Shown: in pieces, positions 1 to 6,955 of the stretch | Layout: each line of letters begins with the position of its first letter | Position numbering within the stretch: the first letter of the stretch is position 1 | NCBI GenBank assembly: GCA_029939445.1 | Contig: JAOZSY010000066.1 | Location: 1-12,351, forward strand | DNA length: 12,351 nt | Reading direction: 5' to 3' | From: Bacteroidales bacterium | GTDB lineage: Bacteria > Bacteroidota > Bacteroidia > Bacteroidales > UBA1556 | Translations under genes and position numbers: made by a program | The notes under the pieces: generated by a model | What the model was told of the DNA's origin: nothing | Databases searched by the model: none | Seen by the model: the letters and a program-made list of their open reading frames with translations, nothing else

Positions 1-987
1 TAAAATCTTTCCTCCACTCATATTACTCTTATAAGACTCTATGGCATCAGCAACTTTATCCATTTCATAAATATCCTTTACGTCTGTTTTAAGTTCTGTT
101 TTAATAAGTTTTTTGGCCTTCGATACATTCGATAACTTACTAAGAATACTAAGTTCCGATGTATAATCACCTAGGTAAAACCCTTTTATTTGTTTGTTAT
201 TCTGAAGTAATGCACGAGCATCAAAGTGCACCTCTTGTTCCGATAGATTTGCATAAAGATAAATATGCGAACCTTTGGGGCTAACCTCCACAAAATCGGC
301 TGTGGAATCACCTCCTATGGCATCAAAATAAAGCTTGGCATTCATTTTATGGCACACCTCCTTAAGTTCTTCCTTATAATTTTTCCAACTACTATCAATA
401 ACTGTAGTAGATCCTAAGGATTTAAGGGCTTCTAGTTGATATTGACTTCGTACAATACTTATTACATCTATTCCATTCAAAAGCCCATATTTATGTATCA
501 TCTTGCCAAGAGCACCACCAGCGGCATTATTCACAATTACACTTTGCTTCAATCTCTTTGCCATATCAATAAACGAAATAGCAGTTAGTGGATTTACAAT
601 TAATGCCGTAGCCTCTTCAAAACTAATTTCATTACCAATGGGAATTACATTCATAGCCGAGGTAACCATATACTCTGCCCAACAGCCACCAAAAGAATGC
701 GTGGCGGTACAGCTTACTCGCTTTCCTTTACGAAGGCTAGCAATAACACCTCCACCATGCGAAACAACTATGCCGCTACCTTCTATGCCAGGAATTAATG
801 GAAAAGAAGGTTTCTCAGCATAAGTGCCTTGCAGTAAACTTAAATCTGATGGATTGATGGACGCAAACTCCATTTTAATAAGTACTTGACCCTTTTCAGG
901 ATTAGGAATCGGAATTTCCTCAATAGATAACTCTCCACCTAGTTCGTTTTGTACTACAGCTTGCATTGTTAAAGACAGTCTTTTCAT
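1..987 (-). CDS. Zinc-independent quinone oxidoreductase-like dehydrogenase (MDR superfamily), C-terminus cut by window edge
   Basis: Medium-chain dehydrogenase/reductase of the NAD(P)H:quinone oxidoreductase type, probably a cytosolic NAD(P)H-dependent reductase of quinones or enones; the substrate cannot be read from sequence. The 329 visible codons are unbroken and the stop lies beyond base 1. Visible hallmarks are the GroES-like domain motif ASINPSDL (42-49), IPGIEGSG (65-72) and the Rossmann dinucleotide loop NNAAGGALG (153-161). The VADAIE stretch near the edge is the usual C-terminal region, so only about 5-20 residues should be missing. The cysteine/histidine ligands of zinc alcohol dehydrogenases are not evident. 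The start is uncertain: ATG at 987 is chosen, while in-frame ATGs at 1011 and 966 are alternatives (the latter gives MQAVV, a family-like beginning). A near-match to the Bacteroidota -7 box on the minus strand (TATCTTCG, 1014-1021) would exclude the 1011 start if real. Divergent from the Fur gene. Confidence 0.88.
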   Translation of the reverse strand, partial: MKRLSLTMQAVVQNELGGELSIEEIPIPNPEKGQVLIKMEFASINPSDLSLLQGTYAEKPSFPLIPGIEGSGIVVSHGGGVIASLRKGKRVSCTATHSFGGCWAEYMVTSAMNVIPIGNEISFEEATALIVNPLTAISFIDMAKRLKQSVIVNNAAGGALGKMIHKYGLLNGIDVISIVRSQYQLEALKSLGSTTVIDSSWKNYKEELKEVCHKMNAKLYFDAIGGDSTADFVEVSPKGSHIYLYANLSEQEVHFDARALLQNNKQIKGFYLGDYTSELSILSKLSNVSKAKKLIKTELKTDVKDIYEMDKVADAIESYKSNMSGGKIL

Positions 988-1097
988 AAGGTGATTTGTA
1001 TTATTTTGCATTGCGAAGATAATTATTTCTGTTATGTATTTAGATTTTACTGTATGATTATGTTCAAATATTGAGAAATAACTCTACAATAAGCTGC

Positions 1098-1115
1098 CTA
1101 ATCTAAATAAGAATT
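1098..1115. repeat. Direct repeat copy 1 upstream of the Fur gene (second copy 1210-1229)
   Basis: CTAATCTAAATAAGAATT here resembles CTAATTCTAAATAAGTAATT at 1210-1229, differing by single-base insertions. The octamer TTAGTCTA also occurs at 1145-1152 and 1205-1212. The repetition lies within the divergent intergenic region between the dehydrogenase and the Fur gene, so it may mark multiple binding sites of one regulator. AT-rich DNA repeats easily by chance, so this is only suggestive. Confidence 0.4.
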
Positions 1116-1200
1116 GAAAAATACAGTTAAAATACCTATCACAATTAGTCTATTTCATTAATATACTGACAGCTACGACATCTAACAAAAACATTAATAA

Positions 1201-1223
1201 TTATTTAGTCTAATTCTAAATAA
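1201..1223. promoter_or_regulatory. Candidate operator (8-7-8 inverted repeat) in front of the Fur gene
   Basis: TTATTTAG and CTAAATAA form a perfect 8-base inverted repeat around a 7-base spacer. Size, AT content and symmetry resemble Fur/PerR-type operators, though it does not match the classical Fur box base for base. It sits 70 bases before the Fur start and just upstream of a near-consensus -7 box at 1238-1245, about where a -33 element would lie, so a bound protein could block the promoter. Autoregulation is an inference. Confidence 0.4.
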
Positions 1224-1237
1224 GTAATTTTTTTTAG

Positions 1238-1245
1238 TACTTTTA
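1238..1245 (+). promoter_or_regulatory. Possible -7 promoter element for the Fur gene
   Basis: TACTTTTA differs in its last base from the Bacteroidota -7 consensus TAnnTTTG. It would give a leader of roughly 40 bases before the ATG at 1293. No convincing -33 element is visible; the inverted repeat at 1201-1223 occupies that area. Confidence 0.3.
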
Positions 1246-1292
1246 TGGTTCTCTAATAGAGTAGAAACCTATTTTTTACGAATACAATAATT

Positions 1293-1796
1293 ATGGCTAG
1301 TTTAGATAAGAAAGCAGACGACAGTATCAATACTGTTATGCAAATTTTCACAAACTATTTAGAAAAAAAAGGACACAGAAAGACTCCTGAACGTTTCACT
1401 ATTTTACGCGAAGTATACAATCACGATTCGCATTTTGATATTGAGACATTATATCTAAAGATGAAGAAGAATAAATATCGTGTTAGTCGTGCTACACTGT
1501 ATAATACCATTGACTTACTTCAAAATTGCAAACTAGTAACAAAGCATCAGTTTGGTGCTCAAAGTGCTCAATTCGAAAAATCTTATAAATTTAAGCAGCA
1601 CGACCATATTATTTGTTCGGACAATGGAAAAATTATCGAATTTTGTGACCCTAGGATTCAAGAGATTCAAGATTCCCTGGAGAAACTTTTTAATATAAAG
1701 ATTAGTTATCATTCTCTTACCTTTTACGCAGATTGCGAAGATGGTAATACAGTTATGGTTCAATCTTTTAATAGTGCTAATGATAAAGAATCATAA
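1293..1796 (+). CDS. Fur-family transcriptional regulator with reduced structural zinc site
   Basis: Cytosolic DNA-binding repressor of the ferric-uptake-regulator superfamily (167 aa, usual length 140-170). The N-terminal winged helix covers about 13-85, with RKTPERFTILREVY (29-42), HFDIETLY (47-54) and recognition-helix motif VSRATLYNTIDLL (64-76). The C-terminal dimerisation domain begins with HDHIICSDNGKIIEF (103-117) and ends near YHSLTFYADCED (139-150). Notably, both CxxC pairs that normally hold structural zinc have lost their second cysteine: C108 is followed by N111 and C148 by G151. The metal or ligand sensed (iron, peroxide, zinc or haem) therefore cannot be inferred; no specific symbol is given. 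A purA gene follows 87 bases downstream, an arrangement I recall from Porphyromonas and Bacteroides, so the gene is likely vertically inherited. An inverted repeat 70 bases upstream may be its own operator. Confidence 0.93.
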   Translation: MASLDKKADDSINTVMQIFTNYLEKKGHRKTPERFTILREVYNHDSHFDIETLYLKMKKNKYRVSRATLYNTIDLLQNCKLVTKHQFGAQSAQFEKSYKFKQHDHIICSDNGKIIEFCDPRIQEIQDSLEKLFNIKISYHSLTFYADCEDGNTVMVQSFNSANDKES

Positions 1797-1856
1797 TTTT
1801 CAGAATTGCTGAATTTAATGGTTTTTTATAAATTACTGTGTCGTTTAATTTAATAA

Positions 1857-1870
1857 TAAGCCGCGGCTTA
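1857..1870. promoter_or_regulatory. 14-base perfect palindrome in the purA leader
   Basis: TAAGCCGCGGCTTA is fully self-complementary and its GC core stands out in AT-rich DNA. It ends 13 bases before the purA ATG, where a bound protein or a small hairpin (TAAGC/GCTTA stem, CGCG loop) could affect initiation. No known regulator site is recognised. Confidence 0.45.
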
Positions 1871-1883
1871 AACCCTATTTTTA

Positions 1884-3185
1884 ATGAAAAAAGAAAATAA
1901 AGTTGATATTCTTCTCGGATTGCAGTGGGGAGATGAAGGAAAAGGAAAAATTGTAGATGTTTTTACTCCTAATTACGATATTATTGCTCGTTTTCAGGGA
2001 GGCCCAAATGCTGGTCACACACTAGAGTTTAATGGTCAGAAACATGTGTTACATACTATCCCCTCAGGCATTTTTCATAAAAACACATTAAATATTATTG
2101 GTAATGGTGTAATTATGGATTTGAAGATTATGCAGGAAGAACTTGATAATCTTTATGAAAAAGGAGCTGACCCAAAAGAGAATTTGTATATTTCAAAAAA
2201 GTGTCATCTTATAACTCCTAGCCACCGATTGCTTGATGCTGTATACGAAGCGGCAAAGGGGAAAGACAAAATAGGCTCCACTTTAAAGGGAATTGGCCCT
2301 ACATATACTGATAAAACTGCTCGCTTGGGTTTAAGAATGGGCGATGTGCTTATGGATAATTTCCAAGAGAGATATGATAAACTAAAATCTCGTCATTTGG
2401 AAATTGCCAAAGATTTTGATTTTGACATTAGCGCACATAAGATAGATAACCTTAGCTTTGATGAGTATGAGGCAAAATGGCTAAAAGCCACAAGTATTGC
2501 CACAGAATATAGATTAATTGACAGCGAACAATTTATTAATGACAACTTAAAAGCTGGAAAGACCATTCTTGCCGAAGGTGCACAAGGCACATTATTAGAT
2601 GTTGACTTTGGGTCTTATCCTTTTGTAACATCTTCAAACACTATTAGTGCTGCCGTATGTACAGGCTTGGGAGTTGCGCCAAACAAAATTGGCAAAACCT
2701 TTGGTGTTTTTAAAGCATACTGTACAAGAGTAGGTAGTGGACCTTTCCCTACTGAGTTATTTGATAATGATGGACAACGATTACGCGATAATGGACATGA
2801 ATATGGATCTACAACAGGTCGCCCACGCCGCTGTGGATGGTTAGATATTCCTGCTCTTAAATATTCGATAATGATAAATGGCGTTACTGACCTTATTATA
2901 ACTAAGGCTGATGTAATGGATGATTTCAATAGCTTTGATGTATGCACTCATTATAATTATAATGACGAAACTCTTGAATATATGCCTTATGAAATTCTTG
3001 ATGATAAATTAGGTTCTATATTAGAAACAAAAAAAGGTTGGAATACTGATATTACTAAAGCTCAAAGCATAGATGATTTACCTGCTGAGTTTTTAGATTA
3101 TATTAAGTATATTGAGGAAACTGTAGAATGCCCTATTTCAGTAGTATCTGTTGGGCCAGATAGAGCACAGACTATTATTCGTTAG
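1884..3185 (+). CDS. purA: Adenylosuccinate synthetase
   Basis: Catalyses the GTP-dependent joining of IMP and aspartate to adenylosuccinate, the first committed step from IMP to AMP, in the cytosol. At 433 aa it matches the full bacterial length. Key motifs are present: P-loop-like QWGDEGKGK (14-22) with catalytic Asp17, GGPNAGH (39-45) with catalytic His45, GSTLKGIGPTYTDKTAR (131-147), EGAQG (231-235) and HEYGSTTGRPRRCGWLD (305-321), which includes the basic residues used for aspartate/IMP binding. The ATG start places the first motif at the usual position; no Shine-Dalgarno site is visible, as is common in Bacteroidota. It lies 87 bases after the Fur-family gene and may be partly co-transcribed with it; no exact -7 box was found in the gap. 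A strong hairpin terminator follows. Confidence 0.98.
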   Translation: MKKENKVDILLGLQWGDEGKGKIVDVFTPNYDIIARFQGGPNAGHTLEFNGQKHVLHTIPSGIFHKNTLNIIGNGVIMDLKIMQEELDNLYEKGADPKENLYISKKCHLITPSHRLLDAVYEAAKGKDKIGSTLKGIGPTYTDKTARLGLRMGDVLMDNFQERYDKLKSRHLEIAKDFDFDISAHKIDNLSFDEYEAKWLKATSIATEYRLIDSEQFINDNLKAGKTILAEGAQGTLLDVDFGSYPFVTSSNTISAAVCTGLGVAPNKIGKTFGVFKAYCTRVGSGPFPTELFDNDGQRLRDNGHEYGSTTGRPRRCGWLDIPALKYSIMINGVTDLIITKADVMDDFNSFDVCTHYNYNDETLEYMPYEILDDKLGSILETKKGWNTDITKAQSIDDLPAEFLDYIKYIEETVECPISVVSVGPDRAQTIIR

Positions 3186-3206
3186 GCATTTGCTCAAAAC
3201 ATAAAT

Positions 3207-3246
3207 AAAAAAGTCAGAAATAATCTTATTTTTTCTGACTTTTTTT
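3207..3246 (+). terminator. Intrinsic terminator after purA
   Basis: A 14-base perfect stem (3207-3220 pairing with 3232-3245, core GTCAGAAA/TTTCTGAC) with an 11-base loop, whose right arm runs into a seven-T tract. It begins 22 bases after the purA stop. The A-tract on the left arm means it could also work from the other side, but no gene reads into it from there. Confidence 0.88.
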
Positions 3247-3301
3247 ATGCTTTTCACATCATTTGATGCTTTTAAAAGCCAAACTTATAAAATCTTTTTA
3301 T

Positions 3302-3309
3302 TATCTTTG
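3302..3309 (+). promoter_or_regulatory. -7 promoter element for the DUF748 gene
   Basis: TATCTTTG matches the Bacteroidota -7 consensus TAnnTTTG exactly. It lies 43 bases before the ATG at 3353 and downstream of the purA terminator, as expected for an independent transcription unit. No good -33 element is visible. Confidence 0.5.
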
Positions 3310-3352
3310 TTAATTCTTAACTTTAACAAATCTTACTTTTAATAATAACTAA

Positions 3353-5491
3353 ATGAAGATTATAAAATATACACTCCTTTTTATTTCAATTATCCTAATT
3401 GCAATAGTCGCTTTTGGCCCAAATATAGCCATTAATCAACTAGAGAAAAACAGTAAAGAATGGGTAGGAAGAAAGATAAGTATTGGGGATTATAGCCTCA
3501 ACGTATTCACAGGAACAATGTCTATCACTGATTTTACTCTTTATGAAACTAACGACAGCTCCACATTTGTGTCTTTTGATAAATTTTTAATAGATTTGGA
3601 ACTATATAGGCTATTTTCTAATAAATTTGTAGTAGAAGAAGTTAAATTAATCGGATTACAGACCTATATAACACAGAATGATACGATATTTAATTTTGAT
3701 GACCTTATTGCTTTTTACGGTGATAGTACAGTGGTAGAAGAAGTGCCTACAGATACCATTAACGAAAAAAAACCTATGGCTATTGAAGTATCAAACATAC
3801 AACTAAATGCTAAAACATTATCCTATACCGAAATGGTATTGGAGCATGAAACAGAATTGGTAAATCTTAATATAAACTTACCATATATAAGCTGGAATAC
3901 CGAAGGAGGTAGCCGTGCAGGCATAGAGTTTGACCTAAACAATAATGGGCATTTTGGTTTTGATATGGATTTTAATCCCGATTCAAATGAATTTATTGTA
4001 GATATTAATATTGATAACCTAAACCTTGCAACGTATTATGTATATGCTAGAGAAGAACTAAATATATCAAAACTAGAAGGAATACTTAATTCCCATATAA
4101 TTATTAATGGGGATATTGATGAGATTGATAAACTTATTATCGAAGGTGAATTGGGGCTTAGTAATTTCGTTATAAATGATACAAATCAGCAGAAGCTTAT
4201 GGGAGTGGAGCAACTTAATATTGGCATATCAAAAATTGATGAATATAATGAAGATTTCATATTTGATTCCATTCATTTTTACAATCCATATTTAAATTTT
4301 GAGTTGTTCGATAAGGAAACAAATTTGGAGAAAGTGTTAAAGGAAACATCTGAAGAAGCGGAAGTAAATACTTCAGACACCACAGAAGATACAATGTATT
4401 ATGCTATCAATTCTTTTATAATAAAAAATGCTGTTGTCGATTTTAAAGATCATACAACACCCCGTACTTTTACTTATTATTTAAGTGAAATAAATATGAC
4501 TGCAAATGATATAACTTCAGATACAAACTGGGTAAAAACTCATTTGGACATACTATTAAATAAAAGAGGTAAGATGAATGTAGAATTTGGTTTTAACCCA
4601 ATGAAACCTGAAGATCTAACTGTAGATTACGTAATGACAAATTTTAAATTGAGTGATATAAATATTTACTCAGAATTGAATACTGGATACCCTTTTGTTA
4701 ATGGTGACATGTACTATTATTCGAAAACTACTGTACGAAATGGAATAATTAAAAGCGAGAATAAGCTACGGATTAATGATGTAGAAGTGGGAGAAAAAGT
4801 TGAAGGATGGAAATCTATTCCATTAAAATTTGCACTATACATACTTAAAGATAAGCATGGAGATATAGTATTAGATATACCAATCCGAGGCGATGTAAAT
4901 GATCCTGATATTAATATTAAGAAACTTGCTTGGACTTCCTTTAAAAATGCTATTTTTAAGATAGCTTCTTCTCCAGTAGATTTTATCTCAGGGCTTGGAA
5001 ATGTTGACCCTAATGATGTTAAAACCATAGAATTTGAATATGGCGATACCACATTAACTAATAAAATAACGAAACAACTCGATATGCTTATCGAAATAGA
5101 GGAAGCTAAACCTGAGCTAAGTATAGCTTTAGCATACTATAATGATACAGAAAAAGAGAAATCAATAATTGCCATAAAAGAAATTGGAACCCAATTTAAT
5201 GAACTACAACAGTTAGACTATTTGAATAATAAAGTTGAATTTGAAACTTATATTAAATCTAGAACACTTAGTGATAGCGTAAATATAGAAACAGATTGTT
5301 TACAGCTTTTAGGGAATCATAAAACAGATTCTATATTCCAAACTTATACCAAATTGCGCTTTGAGAAGATTAATAATTATCTGAAATCACAAAAAGATAG
5401 CACTCTTATTTTCATAGAACCTTTTCATTCAAATTCACCAAAGAATACAGCTAGTATTCCAATGTTTGATATAAAGTATTCTATAGATTAA
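3353..5491 (+). CDS. DUF748/AsmA-like envelope protein
   Basis: A 712-residue protein of the DUF748/AsmA-like superfamily. These are inner-membrane-anchored proteins with long beta-rich periplasmic parts; relatives (AsmA, YhdP, TamB) take part in outer-membrane biogenesis or lipid transfer, but the exact role of DUF748 members is not settled. One N-terminal membrane anchor (about 5-25) is followed by the AsmA-type opening GRKISIGDYSLNVFTGTMSI (39-58). The remainder is repetitive beta-strand-like sequence with few cysteines, and DIPIRGDVNDPDINIKKLAW in the later half is the usual DUF748 signature region. A more helical, charged tail follows FEYGDTTL. Monocistronic to judge from the terminator and promoter before it and the strand change after it. 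The DUF748 assignment is firm by pattern; the function is inferred only from superfamily membership. Confidence 0.85.
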   Translation: MKIIKYTLLFISIILIAIVAFGPNIAINQLEKNSKEWVGRKISIGDYSLNVFTGTMSITDFTLYETNDSSTFVSFDKFLIDLELYRLFSNKFVVEEVKLIGLQTYITQNDTIFNFDDLIAFYGDSTVVEEVPTDTINEKKPMAIEVSNIQLNAKTLSYTEMVLEHETELVNLNINLPYISWNTEGGSRAGIEFDLNNNGHFGFDMDFNPDSNEFIVDINIDNLNLATYYVYAREELNISKLEGILNSHIIINGDIDEIDKLIIEGELGLSNFVINDTNQQKLMGVEQLNIGISKIDEYNEDFIFDSIHFYNPYLNFELFDKETNLEKVLKETSEEAEVNTSDTTEDTMYYAINSFIIKNAVVDFKDHTTPRTFTYYLSEINMTANDITSDTNWVKTHLDILLNKRGKMNVEFGFNPMKPEDLTVDYVMTNFKLSDINIYSELNTGYPFVNGDMYYYSKTTVRNGIIKSENKLRINDVEVGEKVEGWKSIPLKFALYILKDKHGDIVLDIPIRGDVNDPDINIKKLAWTSFKNAIFKIASSPVDFISGLGNVDPNDVKTIEFEYGDTTLTNKITKQLDMLIEIEEAKPELSIALAYYNDTEKEKSIIAIKEIGTQFNELQQLDYLNNKVEFETYIKSRTLSDSVNIETDCLQLLGNHKTDSIFQTYTKLRFEKINNYLKSQKDSTLIFIEPFHSNSPKNTASIPMFDIKYSID

Positions 5492-5512
5492 ACTTTTTTA
5501 ATTCTACAGGTT

Positions 5513-5656
5513 TTATTGTGGGCATTTTATTTCAGCCTGTTTTCCATCCCTATCGAGAGAAAATACTACATGGCGGGCTTCGCTGAACCAATCACCGTCA
5601 GGCAGATAATAATCAGTATCTAAAATAATTATCGAGTAAAGCGATTTATCTATCAT
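5513..5656 (-). CDS. Possible small protein or gene remnant, 47 aa
   Basis: An open frame of 47 codons (ATG at 5656, TAA at 5513-5515) in the gap between two plus-strand genes. It reads like real protein: hydrophobic LYSIIIL near the start, then LDTDYYLPDGDWFSEARHVV (12-31) and LDRDGKQAEIKCPQ at the end, with aromatic and acidic residues rather than low-complexity AT-rich codons. Local base composition is somewhat richer in G and C than flanking non-coding DNA. An in-frame TAG lies just upstream of the ATG, so it does not extend. A second ATG (5525) overlaps the end, as in translationally coupled genes, but that frame stops after 14 codons inside the DUF748 3' end. No family is recognised. 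Either a short conserved gene or the stump of an old operon; the choice is open. Confidence 0.4.
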   Translation of the reverse strand: MIDKSLYSIIILDTDYYLPDGDWFSEARHVVFSLDRDGKQAEIKCPQ

Positions 5657-5708
5657 AGAATTGCGCTAATTACTCTAACTGTTTCTCTAAGTCTAGGAAT
5701 AATTACAT

Positions 5709-5716
5709 TACCTTTG
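5709..5716 (+). promoter_or_regulatory. -7 promoter element for the T9SS cargo gene
   Basis: TACCTTTG is an exact match to TAnnTTTG, 20 bases before the ATG at 5737. Its last base is the G of an in-frame GTG at 5716, so that GTG would lie before the transcript start, which supports the ATG as start. Confidence 0.55.
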
Positions 5717-5736
5717 TGTCAACTAATCACATTATT

Positions 5737-6942
5737 ATGAGAGCTATATATATATTTCTAATTATTATATCTAGTATAACTGTTTATTCGCAGACGATAA
5801 TCTCCTCTTCACCTTACTCTAGAGTTAAATCTAATTATTCTCCAACACTAATGATTACAGCTCAAAATAGTCATTTCAGCTCTGCCGATTCAAGTTTAGT
5901 TATTCTCACCAACTATTCCGACACCCTTTCCTTAAGAGCAAAATCTGCTACTGATGAGAATTTTTTATATTGTTATTTTACTAATTCAAATCCTGAGAAT
6001 ACAGGCTTTTACGATTTGTTTGTAATTAATAATATTGATGATACTCTATTTCTAAAAGAAGCAATAATGTTTACTAAAACTAATATTATTGCCGAAATAA
6101 GCCCTTATACACATCATAATAATTCATCATCGTCCATTACAATTTCATATATTTATGGTGGCGGAAATAATAATTCTAGCATATCGGCCTATTTCTATAA
6201 TTCGGAAAATGATACTATCTACCCAACTAATATAAACGTAATATCTGCTGACTCTTTAATAGTTGATTTCAATACTACCCAAAACACTCATGGCATATAC
6301 AGCCTGATACTTTATAATAATACTGATAGTATTATTTATGTAAAAAATGCTATAAATATACTTAATGATAGTTATTCGCATATTTCAACGGTGTCACCTG
6401 ACACCTTTCATAATTATAATACTTTTCCTACAATTACTCTCCATGGCAGTAATACTCACTTTAGCCAAGCCGAGAATACAATATGGCTTCAAGAGCCTTA
6501 TAATTTTGAAGTTTCTCAAATAGATATAATAAATGACAGTACTATTAATATGAGAGTTGCAATTCCTATTGCTTGTAAAATTGATACTTATATTCCCAGC
6601 AATATAATAGGCTCTTTGTATAATTCTGTAGATAGTTTTCTAGGGTTCAATTTTTATGTGTATTTTTATGGTGGATTAGATGGGCACAACAGTAATAGTT
6701 CGGTAAGTATATATCCAAATCCAGTTTCGGAAGGCAAATTAAATATTGTATTTACAAATAAGCCTACTTCTATCAGCACAGTAAATATCTATAATACTAA
6801 TGGAAAATTAGTGCTGAGAAAAGATTTACTAAAGTCAATAAACAATCATATTATTGATATCTCAAACTTGACTAAAGGCGTTTACTTTTATAGTATTATA
6901 AATAGAAATGAGAAAAGTAGTGGGAAGTTTATTGTAATTTAA
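5737..6942 (+). CDS. Secreted protein with three Ig-like repeats and a T9SS type A sorting domain
   Basis: A 401-residue exported protein, probably displayed on or released from the cell surface by the type IX secretion system. A Sec signal peptide is clear (MRAIYIFLIIISSITVYSQ, 1-19). Three repeats of roughly 95 residues follow (about 21-115, 118-210, 217-309), each with a pattern of serine/proline start, threonine/isoleucine-rich strand, asparagine-rich HFS-like turn and a late DT/DS plus hydrophobic strand; they resemble IPT/TIG-like Ig folds. The last 80 residues (322-401) form the sorting domain: SIYPNP (324-329), INIYNTNGK-like VNIYNTNGKLV, then LTKGVYFYSI and a final GKFIVI strand. The start at 5737 was preferred over a GTG at 5716 because it gives a normal signal peptide and follows a -7 box. 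Adhesion or binding is plausible; there is no enzymatic motif. It converges on the hydrolase gene with 13 bases between, without a visible terminator. Confidence 0.87.
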   Translation: MRAIYIFLIIISSITVYSQTIISSSPYSRVKSNYSPTLMITAQNSHFSSADSSLVILTNYSDTLSLRAKSATDENFLYCYFTNSNPENTGFYDLFVINNIDDTLFLKEAIMFTKTNIIAEISPYTHHNNSSSSITISYIYGGGNNNSSISAYFYNSENDTIYPTNINVISADSLIVDFNTTQNTHGIYSLILYNNTDSIIYVKNAINILNDSYSHISTVSPDTFHNYNTFPTITLHGSNTHFSQAENTIWLQEPYNFEVSQIDIINDSTINMRVAIPIACKIDTYIPSNIIGSLYNSVDSFLGFNFYVYFYGGLDGHNSNSSVSIYPNPVSEGKLNIVFTNKPTSISTVNIYNTNGKLVLRKDLLKSINNHIIDISNLTKGVYFYSIINRNEKSSGKFIVI

Positions 6943-6955
6943 ATTATAGGTAAAA

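Noticed and set aside
503..823. Plus-strand open frame of 106 codons
   Set aside because: It lies wholly within, and antisense to, the intact dehydrogenase gene, whose conserved motifs occupy the same bases; its own product shows no domain.
1799..1813. Small hairpin TTCAG-AATTG-CTGAA just after the Fur gene
   Set aside because: A five-base AT-rich stem with a T-run only loosely behind it; too weak to call a terminator.
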